Part shown: positions 1 through 6,166 of the stretch, one piece after another
How the letters are laid out: the number at the start of each line of letters is the position of its first letter
Numbering within the stretch: the stretch's first letter is position 1
Position numbers and translations under genes: made by a program
Assembly (NCBI GenBank): GCA_044233745.1
Contig: JBIIJN010000158.1
Location: forward strand, 1 to 7,531
Length of the DNA stretch: 7,531 nucleotides
Direction of reading: 5' to 3'
Source of the DNA: UBA6165 sp044233745
Lineage (GTDB): Bacteria; Bacteroidota; Bacteroidia; Flavobacteriales_D; Crocinitomicaceae
Notes under the pieces: generated by a model
Databases searched by the model: none
Told to the model about the DNA's origin: nothing
What the model saw: the letters and a program-made list of their open reading frames with translations, nothing else

Positions 1-41
1 CCCATCAGTTCAAAGTGCTTTCGATATTGATAGCTATTCAT
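1..41 (-). CDS. Possible 5' end of a gene leaving the left edge
   Basis: Reading leftwards from an ATG at 41-39 gives an open frame to the edge, MNSYQYRKHFELMG, which is polar and plausible as a protein start. No ribosome binding site or Bacteroidota-type promoter is visible upstream, which is common for the first but leaves the call weak. Fourteen residues are too few to assign a family. The truncated IS21-family element lies about 250 bp upstream of this start. It could equally be a chance open frame. Confidence 0.3.
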   Translation of the reverse strand, partial: MNSYQYRKHFELM

Positions 42-292
42 AATTTGTTTATTTTAATTCATTGTCGCTTAGACCCTTATCTACTAATGTGCCATTTTTT
101 TAAATAGCCTTTAATTATTTATTAATCAATACTTTGATTTGAATCTTTTGTGTTGAGCCATACACCCCTATTCCAGTTTTAGGAATATGACTCCAAAAAA
201 AGGAATAAATAATCTGTCGTTTTATGATAGGATTGTGGTAGATGGTACGATTAAAAATCGCGGTGTGCTAGTCACAGTATATTCGCAATAAA
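42..292. other. AT-rich non-coding stretch left of the IS21 end
   Basis: No convincing gene is seen. The right part (231-274) contains GATTGT, TGGTACG and CTAGTCA in the same order as they occur at 1238-1274, at the tail of the IS1595-family transposase fragment. This could be a decayed second copy of that element's end or chance similarity. No minus-strand promoter of the form TAnnTTTG was found for the possible gene at 1-41. Confidence 0.4.
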
Positions 293-342
293 TGCCCACA
301 CCGGTCATACCGTGCCACTAAATCCGGTGATATAGTGCCACT
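293..342. repeat. IS21-family terminus with tandem end repeats
   Basis: Two imperfect copies of a 19-base unit, CCGGTSATANNGTGCCACT, start at 301 and 324. They match at 16 of 19 positions with a 23-base period. A related TGCCCAC precedes them at 293. IS21-family elements carry multiple short terminal repeats and end in 5'-TG...CA-3', so the outer boundary is inferred to be the TG at 293. The position, 37 bases beyond the original istB stop, fits the istB-side end of such an element. The exact boundary is an inference. Confidence 0.65.
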
Positions 343-378
343 TTTTTTGTTAATTTCAGGGCGTAAAATTAGTGTTTT

Positions 379-921
379 TTATCCTTTTAGTTTTCTGTTT
401 TTTCGGAGCGATTCTCCTGAGAGCTCTATCCTGTGTGATGCGTGAACGAGTCAGTCGAGTATGGCGTCTGCGATTGTACCTTCTCCGATGAGTTGATGCC
501 ACTGTGCAACGGGGATTTGTGAGCTGATAATGATGGATGATTTATTGTATTTGGCTTCAATGACGTCTATGAGTGCTTGTCTGGTATAGTTATCGAAAGG
601 ATGGAGGCCGAAGTCGTCAATAATGAGTAGTTCGTTGTTCTGTATGCGATGTAGTAGTTTGAGATAAGAGCCATCGAGTTTAGCGATTTTCACTTGTTCG
701 CTGAATGTGATCCAGTTAAAGTAGGCTGTTTTTTTGATGAAAACACAGGCGTCTTTTCCTATTGCTTGGGCCAAATAGCTTTTGCCTATGCCTGTTGGTC
801 CGGTGATGATGATGTTCTCGGCTTGTTTGACAAACTCCAGTCCGAGCAGGTGTTGGAAGGTGTTTTTATTGAGACTTCGGTTGCTCGTATAGTCTATGTC
901 ATTGGCCGATGCGTTTGAACT
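379..921 (-). pseudogene. istB: istB remnant: IS21-family transposition helper ATPase, 5'-truncated with a premature stop
   Basis: IstB is the AAA+ ATPase that assists the IstA transposase of IS21-family elements. The open part (about 921 down to a TGA at 453-451) shows the family's IDYTSNR block, Walker A GPTGIGKS, Walker B LLIIDDFG, a sensor-like IIISSQ and the IGEGTIADAILD block. After the TGA the same frame continues with LVHASHRIELSGESLRKN, which is the conserved IstB C-terminus, to a TAA at 381-379. The family has Arg where the TGA stands (ILD-R-LVH), so this is most simply a CGA-to-TGA nonsense mutation. Complete IstB is about 250 residues. Roughly the first 90 are missing, because homology stops near 921 where the IS1595 fragment begins. 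A GTG at 924-922 can be read as a start but lies at the junction and is unlikely to be native. The gene is dead or at best makes a truncated ATPase. Confidence 0.88.
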
Positions 922-1253
922 CACACAAATCCAATGAAATCAATGATGTAGCCACCGATTCAATTGAAAAAAATGCTGTAATTATTACTGATAAAAGCAC
1001 CAGTTATGAAGACTTCTCTCAGCTTTTTGAAACACATCTTTCATTCAAATCAGATAAAAAAACGACAAAAACGACTTTGAAATGGGTTCATATCACAATA
1101 AGCAACGTCAAAAGAAATCTACTTGGTGTCTATCACATGATTAAAATCGAGTATCTCCAGAACTACTTGAACGAGTTTTGTTATCGTTTGAACAGGCGTT
1201 ACTTCGGTGAAAGGCTCTTTGACCGCATGGCTATTGCGATTGTTGGAAATTAG
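921..1253 (+). pseudogene. IS1595-family (ISXO2-like) transposase, C-terminal fragment
   Basis: About 110 residues match the C-terminal half of ISXO2-like DDE transposases of the IS1595 family, which run to roughly 300 residues. Recognisable blocks in order are EINDVATDSIEKNAVIITDKSTSY, containing the second catalytic Asp (codon at 990-992), then WVHITISNVKRNLLG with the third catalytic position as Asn (codon at 1104-1106) followed by Lys, as in the DDN-K type of this family. Last comes YLQNYLNEFCYRLNRRYFG with LFDR near the end. The first catalytic Asp and the N-terminal zinc-binding and helix-turn-helix parts are missing. The frame can be opened by an ATG at 909, but that ATG belongs to antisense istB sequence, so the native part begins near 921. 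The stop is TAG at 1251-1253. The fragment is non-functional alone. Confidence 0.87.
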
Positions 1254-1260
1254 TGGTACG

Positions 1261-1292
1261 TTTGCGACTAGTCAATAATTTTACTAAATTTA
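1261..1292 (+). promoter_or_regulatory. Candidate Bacteroidota promoter for the sensor kinase gene
   Basis: TTTG at 1261-1264 is followed after 20 bases by TAAATTTA at 1285-1292. This matches the -33 TTTG / -7 TAnnTTTG consensus of Bacteroidota promoters except for the last base. It would start transcription about 45 bases before the kinase ATG. The -33 box lies 8 bases past the transposase stop, probably inside the IS1595 end, so the remnant may supply half of the promoter. This is a motif match only, and AT-rich DNA yields such matches by chance. Confidence 0.45.
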
Positions 1293-1342
1293 AAATCTTT
1301 TTTACTAGGAAACGAAGGATCCTGATCACTTAAATTAACACC

Positions 1343-3628
1343 ATGTGTAAAGAAAAAATTAAATTACTTCTTGTTGAAGATGATTTGCTAATTGCAAAAT
1401 CTATGAAACATAATTTAGAGGAGTTATCCTATGAAGTTGAGATTTCAAAAAATGGTATAAATGCAATTCACCATGTTGTGATGAATAATTCCGAATGCGA
1501 TTTGATTTTAATGGATATCAACTTAGGCCAAGGCATTGATGGCTTTCAAACTGCTACTGAAATTAACAAACATAAAGAAATACCAATTATATTTTTATCA
1601 TCAAATGTTGAGATAAAATCGGATGAAACGACTAATCAAATTAAATCTTACGGTTATGTCTTAAAGCAGTCAGGAATTTCAATTTTAGATTTTAATATTC
1701 GAACTGCGCTTAGGTTATTTGCCGAAAAAAGTCAAACAGTCGAAATTTTGAAATCGCTTAATATTATAACTGACATTTACGAAGTATACACCAGTATTGC
1801 AACTTCATATCTTGAGAATTCGAATTTAAAGATTGATGATAAAATAAACGAATCACTCGAGTTAATTGGAACTTTTATTGGTGCAGATCGAGTTTATATC
1901 TTTGATTATGATTTTAAAAATAGATTATCTAGCAATACTTATGAGTGGTGCGCTGAAGGAGTTCAACCAGAGATATTGAACCTCCAAGATATACCCATGG
2001 AGTCATACCTTTATTTGTTAGAAACTCATGAACAAGGTTTACCGCTCATAATTGAAAATGTCGATGAGATGGAGGATGACGATCCTGTAAAAGCTTTGCT
2101 TGCTCCTCAAATGATTAAAAGCTTGATTACAATGCCCGTTTTCCATAGCTCGAATTGCATTGGCTTTATAGGGTTACACTACACAAAAAACCACAAAAAA
2201 TTATCTTTAAAGGAACAAGCTCTTTTAGAAAGCTTTTCTCGATTGTTAGCTGGTTTATATTCCCGAGAACAGCATGAACTCTCTCATGAGAACAACCTCG
2301 TTTCAAATTTTGAATTTATTTTTAAAAGCGACAATTCAAGTTATTTTTCACATATAAGCAATTCTTTTGAAAAAATATTTAGTGTAAAAATAAATTTAAA
2401 TGATCCTAATTGGTGCAAATCGGTACGATTCCACCCCGAGGATTTTAAAGATTTAAATAGTAGATTGGAGCTTAGTGAAGCGAATGAATCAAACTTTAAC
2501 TTTGTTTGCAGATTAATAGTAGGTGATAATGTTTTAGTGGTTGAAATTAGTGCGTCGGTAGTAATTCAGAATACAGATGTGCTACTTAATGGAGTAATGA
2601 AAAATCTTACATCACAAAAAAATAACGAAGATGAATTAAAGAATAAAACAATATTTAATGATTTAGTTTTAAATAACATTCCAGCTGATATTGCACTATT
2701 TGATAAAAATCACGATTATTTATTTATCAATAAAAAAGGAATTAAAGACGATGGAATTCGAAATTGGTTGATTGGCAAAAACGATTTTGATTATTGTGAT
2801 TTTAAAGGTCTAGATACTGATTTAGCCCAAATTCGCAGAGACAATTTTAATAAAGCCATAGAAACGAAACAGGAAGTAGATTGGATTGAAAGAATGCAGA
2901 AAGAGGGAAAGGTCGTATACACGTTAAGGAGGTTCTTTCCGTTTTTTATAGATGGTATTTTTGAATATATGATAGGTTATGGCATTGATATGACAGAATT
3001 TAAAATGGCACAAAATAAAATCTACGAAAAAAACTCAATGCTTCAAGAGATTCATCATAGAGTGGCCAATAATAATGCTATAATAAGTAGTATTCTTTCT
3101 TTACAAATTAAGTCTTCGGCTAGTAATGAAGTTCAATTAGTACTTAAGAATGTTTTGGCCCGAATAAGGGGCATAAATGAATTATACACTAACCTCCTTT
3201 ATTCCAATGAAAAACTTTATGTTTGGATCGATAAATATTTTGACGGACTAATTTCGAGCTTTAAAAGTGCATTTGATGTCAAGTCAAAGTTCGAAATACA
3301 CATGTCGGCAGATAGAATTGAAGTGCTGTCTAGTAAAGCTGTAACAATTGGAATAATCGTTAATGAGTTGCTAACTAATGTTTATAAATATGCTTTTAAA
3401 GAAAATGAAAAAGGAATTGTTAGTGTAAGTATTGTCAAGAAAGAAGAAAATGTTTGTTTGATAGTATCTGACGATGGAAGGGGCATTGAAAACAAAAAGT
3501 TAGAGAAGGGGAAATTTGGATTTGGTATATCAACAATTAAAATGCTCGCCGAAGAGCAGTTAGAGGGTGTTTTGAATATTTATAATAACAATGGAACGCA
3601 CGTAGAAATTAGTTTTAGTCTCAATTAA
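1343..3628 (+). CDS. Soluble hybrid sensor histidine kinase (REC-GAF-PAS-PAS-HisKA_2-HATPase_c)
   Basis: This is a 761-residue cytoplasmic signalling protein with no membrane segment or signal peptide. Residues 5-128 form a receiver domain with acidic pocket E12/D13/D14, phospho-acceptor D58 in LILMDIN, S86 and K108, although the usual Lys-Pro is Lys-Gln. Residues about 165-305 resemble GAF. Residues 318-425 and 435-555 are PAS-like, the second of PAS_4 type. Residues 560-640 are a HisKA_2 dimerisation domain, with H572 in EIHHRVANNN as the likely phosphorylation site. The usual HRVKNNL motif is altered to HRVANNN. Residues 660-760 are the HATPase_c domain, with N-box NELLTN (N674), DDGRGI (710-715) and GFGIST (726-731). 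An N-terminal receiver suggests the kinase is driven by phosphorelay input as well as by ligands bound to GAF or PAS. An in-frame TAA 12 bases upstream makes 1343 the only sensible ATG. No Shine-Dalgarno is visible. No output regulator lies in the window, so it is an orphan kinase whose signal and partner are unknown. Confidence 0.93.
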   Translation: MCKEKIKLLLVEDDLLIAKSMKHNLEELSYEVEISKNGINAIHHVVMNNSECDLILMDINLGQGIDGFQTATEINKHKEIPIIFLSSNVEIKSDETTNQIKSYGYVLKQSGISILDFNIRTALRLFAEKSQTVEILKSLNIITDIYEVYTSIATSYLENSNLKIDDKINESLELIGTFIGADRVYIFDYDFKNRLSSNTYEWCAEGVQPEILNLQDIPMESYLYLLETHEQGLPLIIENVDEMEDDDPVKALLAPQMIKSLITMPVFHSSNCIGFIGLHYTKNHKKLSLKEQALLESFSRLLAGLYSREQHELSHENNLVSNFEFIFKSDNSSYFSHISNSFEKIFSVKINLNDPNWCKSVRFHPEDFKDLNSRLELSEANESNFNFVCRLIVGDNVLVVEISASVVIQNTDVLLNGVMKNLTSQKNNEDELKNKTIFNDLVLNNIPADIALFDKNHDYLFINKKGIKDDGIRNWLIGKNDFDYCDFKGLDTDLAQIRRDNFNKAIETKQEVDWIERMQKEGKVVYTLRRFFPFFIDGIFEYMIGYGIDMTEFKMAQNKIYEKNSMLQEIHHRVANNNAIISSILSLQIKSSASNEVQLVLKNVLARIRGINELYTNLLYSNEKLYVWIDKYFDGLISSFKSAFDVKSKFEIHMSADRIEVLSSKAVTIGIIVNELLTNVYKYAFKENEKGIVSVSIVKKEENVCLIVSDDGRGIENKKLEKGKFGFGISTIKMLAEEQLEGVLNIYNNNGTHVEISFSLN

Positions 3629-3644
3629 AATTGAGGCTAAATTT
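3614..3644 (+). terminator. Hairpin overlapping the kinase stop codon
   Basis: TTTAGTCTCAATT at 3614-3626 pairs with AATTGAGGCTAAA at 3629-3641, giving a 13-base stem with one G-T wobble. The formal 2-base loop would open to 4 in practice. It is followed by ATTT rather than a strong T tract. The stop codon TAA (3626-3628) sits in the apex. It is placed correctly to end the kinase transcript, though the T tract is short, so a role in mRNA 3'-end protection is also possible. Confidence 0.55.
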
Positions 3645-3894
3645 AATTAAGTAAGCGGAATCAGAACAGTTTGAGAGAGCCTTTTAATCGCGCTGTTAGA
3701 CTTGAAGTATAGCAATGCTGAACATCAACCTCTAAAAAAATATTTTCCTGTAATTTCATGATTCGCTTTTTTTGCGCGAAGGTCAGCATGATGTCGGAGC
3801 TAGGCAAGATGTAGTTGGTCGGGGGGAATACAGTTTACCTGAGGTGCTGCTTTCGCGGCCGTGGGCGCCCAGCGGGCAAGCCATGAACTTTTAT

Positions 3895-4145
3895 CAGCGC
3901 AGCTAAACTCCCGTTGCACAGCTTTCCCGTGTGTTTGGTCGCGAGAACCATGTTTATGGAGTTATCGTGAAGCGTTGTTTGATTTTTGAAGAGGATTCCT
4001 GATGAACCTCTTTTTTTTGAAGCACTCTTTTTTTTTCCGCAAAAAAAACTGCAATTGGAAAAAAGCTGCACAATCGCCCTGAAAACAAAGATAATACATG
4101 GAATTTTATTATTCTCGGGAACGCAATGGAGGTTTAGCTGCGCTG
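3895..4145. repeat. Inverted repeat bounding a 250-bp non-coding segment
   Basis: CAGCGCAGCTAAAC at 3895-3908 is the exact reverse complement of 4132-4145. The similarity continues inwards with three mismatches to 3917 on the left and 4123 on the right, giving arms of about 23 bases separated by about 205 bases. The arms are GC-richer than their surroundings and lie outside any gene. They could be the ends of a small non-autonomous element or the base of a long RNA hairpin. No target duplication was identified, so the class is undecided. Confidence 0.55.
3989..4018 (+). terminator. Intrinsic terminator not preceded by a gene
   Basis: AAGAGG at 3989-3994 pairs with CCTCTT at 4007-4012. Additional pairing of TTC with GAA next to the loop is interrupted by one bulged base. 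A run of eight T at 4011-4018 follows directly. This is a classical plus-strand intrinsic terminator shape, stronger than the hairpin at the kinase stop. Since no gene precedes it for 360 bases, it is either a backup terminator for the kinase transcript or the end of a small RNA from the GC-rich island. Confidence 0.6.
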
Positions 4146-4225
4146 CTACTGCGTGGTTTAGACGAACTGCCGTTAACAACAATTGTAATTTTTCAGATTA
4201 CGAAGTGAAATAAACTTCAAATAAC

Positions 4226-6166
4226 CTAAATTCGCTCATTTAAGTTTTTCATCCAAACGATTCCATGTGTACTTTCAAACTTAGACAAGTGACCTTGCTT
4301 GTAAAGTTGTTCAAGTATACTTGTAGACTCTGATAATGGAGTATCTGTTATAAATGCATATTCTTCAGTAGACATATTATTAAACAAAGAAAAAACATGT
4401 TTTGGATGGTGATTAAATGTTTTATTATTTGTTTCGGGAATCAATCCGTTTATAATCGCCACGAAATTTTCATAAGACTGTTTTCCATTTAAAGACATAA
4501 CGATTTCCTCATTTTTATAAAAGAAAAACGTGGGAAAAACTTTTACGCCTAGCTTTAACGCCAACGCCAGATCATTTTCAAATAACTCTAATCCACGAAT
4601 TTTTATATCATTTTTTAAAACGGCAACATCCAATCCACAGGACAATGCCGCATTTTCAATAACATCCCACCTAGTGATATTTTGTTGTTCAATGAATACA
4701 AGTTCTTTCATTCTCCTTAGAAAAGAAATAGCTTTATCATGATTTTGCAGTTGTGCTGCTTTAAAAGCAATCGACGGAGGATAAGAAGAATTTAATGGAT
4801 CTTTTCTCCAAATGTCACCACTTAAATACATCCCTTTAGAAGATCTAACTTCGTCCCAATGATTAGCCGCATCTAATGGTGTTTTTATGATTCCTTTGTC
4901 ATAATTTATCCAGGATGGAAGTAATCCGCCCATACGGTATTCAATATCTAAAGTATCTCCATATTCCAATTTAAGTTTTCTTAATATTGGCTGTATAATC
5001 CAACAAGTTGAACATATAGGATCTGTAAAATATACAACTTTCAATTTATGAGCATCAAGCGATGATTTTTCAATTTTTTCCGATGATATCAATGGTATTA
5101 AAAATCCTCTTTCACTATGTTTTTCTGGATTAAGAAATGTTTCTTTGATCTGACGTCCTTGAGCAATATGCATTCCTGTTTTTTCCGATCGCTCTGCATA
5201 ATAATTTTGAAATGACAACTCAATAGAATCAAATTCTTTAAGCGATTTGGACAAACATTCCGCATCTAAAATTGCATTCGTTGTGCCAGCGCTCGTAAAT
5301 GGCAACGCTAGGTGAGCAGCATCTCCAATCAGGACAATATTTTCGCTATGAAAGCTGGGTAACAAATCAAAATCTCTTGTTTTCCAAATATAGGAATTAT
5401 TAAAATCTGAAGAATTCAACAAATCAGTTACTTCAGCAGGAAAATCTTTCAATATTTCTTTACTGAAAGCTTCAATACTTTCTGAATTATTTTCTACTGA
5501 TCTCGGTGCTAGTTTTACATCATATTGAATAAACCATACAACTTCTCCTTCTGAAACTGGAATAAAACCAAATGCTAAGCCCTTTTTATCGCTTTGGTAT
5601 TTTTGAAAAAGGGCATCCTTTCTTACATTATCTACTTTAAATGAAGACCTACATACAATTTCATTAACATCATTCTCACTATAATTTGTTGCTCCAAAAA
5701 TTAGCTCTCTAACTTTTGAATTGCTTCCATCAGCACCGATGAAAATATCACCGTATTCTATTTCTCCATTTTCAAAAACTGCTGCAATTGCTTTCCCATT
5801 TCCGTATATGAAATGTGAAAAGGTACGACCCTTTTTAAGTGTCCCATCTGAAAAAGAAGATTGAAGAAAATTAATCAGATTAACACGCTTTATGCAATGC
5901 CAATCAATTAATTGAATTTTAATTTTCTCCTCATTATTTGGCCTTTTAAGACTAAACAAGCTGATATGATTTGATAGTAATTGAGCGGTTGATTTATTTC
6001 TGAGATTTTTTAAGATTGTCAAACCATCAACGTTCATTAAAAATGCATGACCAATTCTTGAATTCGATATTAGTTTTTCACAAACAACAACTTCCATATC
6101 ATTGCGTTCCATCAAAAGTGCCATTGTCATCCCGGCTATACCCCCTCCGATAATTACTGTTTTCAT
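4226..6166 (-). CDS. FAD-dependent monooxygenase fused to a DsbA/SpxH-like thioredoxin-fold domain
   Basis: This 646-residue protein has two enzyme-like halves. Residues 1 to about 355 are a group A (PHBH-fold) flavin monooxygenase: the Rossmann motif GGGIAG (7-12) with acidic E30 ending strand 2, the DG motif GADGSNSKVR (144-153), and the flavin-binding GD motif in IGDAAHLALPF (G281-D282). Residues about 374-575 are a DsbA-family domain of the FrnE / SpxH (YjbH) kind, with active site CSTC (C385, C388) in YFTDPICSTCW and a cis-Pro loop VFPTF (P545). Residues about 590-640 resemble the small winged-helix-like tail seen on Bacteroidota DsbA-family proteins. No signal peptide is visible, so it acts in the cytoplasm. 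No Met lies close before the second half (nearest is M332), which argues for one polypeptide. The ATG at 6166 overlaps the stop of the aminotransferase gene as ATGA, implying translational coupling. The flavin half probably hydroxylates or oxidises a small molecule. The other half may do thiol-disulfide or glutathione-type chemistry on it, or serve as a protein adaptor. The substrate is unknown. No strong terminator follows, only a 5-base hairpin at 4202-4218. Confidence 0.92.
   Translation of the reverse strand: MKTVIIGGGIAGMTMALLMERNDMEVVVCEKLISNSRIGHAFLMNVDGLTILKNLRNKSTAQLLSNHISLFSLKRPNNEEKIKIQLIDWHCIKRVNLINFLQSSFSDGTLKKGRTFSHFIYGNGKAIAAVFENGEIEYGDIFIGADGSNSKVRELIFGATNYSENDVNEIVCRSSFKVDNVRKDALFQKYQSDKKGLAFGFIPVSEGEVVWFIQYDVKLAPRSVENNSESIEAFSKEILKDFPAEVTDLLNSSDFNNSYIWKTRDFDLLPSFHSENIVLIGDAAHLALPFTSAGTTNAILDAECLSKSLKEFDSIELSFQNYYAERSEKTGMHIAQGRQIKETFLNPEKHSERGFLIPLISSEKIEKSSLDAHKLKVVYFTDPICSTCWIIQPILRKLKLEYGDTLDIEYRMGGLLPSWINYDKGIIKTPLDAANHWDEVRSSKGMYLSGDIWRKDPLNSSYPPSIAFKAAQLQNHDKAISFLRRMKELVFIEQQNITRWDVIENAALSCGLDVAVLKNDIKIRGLELFENDLALALKLGVKVFPTFFFYKNEEIVMSLNGKQSYENFVAIINGLIPETNNKTFNHHPKHVFSLFNNMSTEEYAFITDTPLSESTSILEQLYKQGHLSKFESTHGIVWMKNLNERI

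Larger units (their letters stand above)
293..1275. mobile_element. Composite remnant of an IS21-family and an IS1595-family element
   Basis: Two insertion-sequence fragments are joined back to back. From 293 to about 921 lie one IS21-type end and the 3' part of istB (minus strand). From about 921 to roughly 1275 lie the 3' part of an IS1595-family transposase gene and probably its right end, which is not resolved. istA, the 5' part of istB, the other IS21 end and the 5' half of the IS1595 transposase gene are all absent. Neither element could move by itself. No target-site duplication was recognised. Confidence 0.8.
3629..4225. other. Gene-free 0.6-kb region with a GC-rich island
   Basis: No coding region is convincing here. 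Open frames on both strands cross long T and A runs and resemble no protein family I know. From about 3780 to 3960 base composition rises to roughly half G+C or more (39 of 60 bases at 3841-3900), against a visibly AT-rich surround. It then falls into homopolymer runs: T8 at 4011, T9 at 4028, A8 at 4041 and A6 at 4059. A loose promoter-like pair, TTG at 3671 and TAGACTTG at 3697, precedes the island on the plus strand. It may be a relic of a repeated or mobile element or a non-coding RNA. No known RNA family was recognised. Confidence 0.5.

Noticed and set aside
694..918. Plus-strand open frame of 74 codons
   Set aside because: It lies antisense within istB, which has clear Walker A and B motifs on the other strand. 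The frame resembles no known family.
3695..4180. Integron attC sites or cassette
   Set aside because: GTTAGAC at 3695 fits the GTTRRRY core, but no RYYYAAC partner was found at a proper distance, and CCGTTAACA near 4170 does not fit the core. No integrase is present.
3835..4182. Minus-strand open frame of 115 codons
   Set aside because: It crosses the GC island, terminator and T/A runs. The Lys-rich middle is only the homopolymer tracts read through, and no domain is visible.
3986..4213. Plus-strand open frame of 75 codons
   Set aside because: It starts inside the terminator hairpin and reads through T and A runs as Phe and Lys stretches. No family resemblance.
4202..4218. Terminator for the minus-strand operon
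   Set aside because: The stem is only 5 bases (GAAGT/ACTTC) with a 7-base loop and no clean T tract on the minus strand.
4530..4742. Plus-strand open frame of 70 codons
   Set aside because: Shadow of the DsbA-like half of the fusion gene on the opposite strand.
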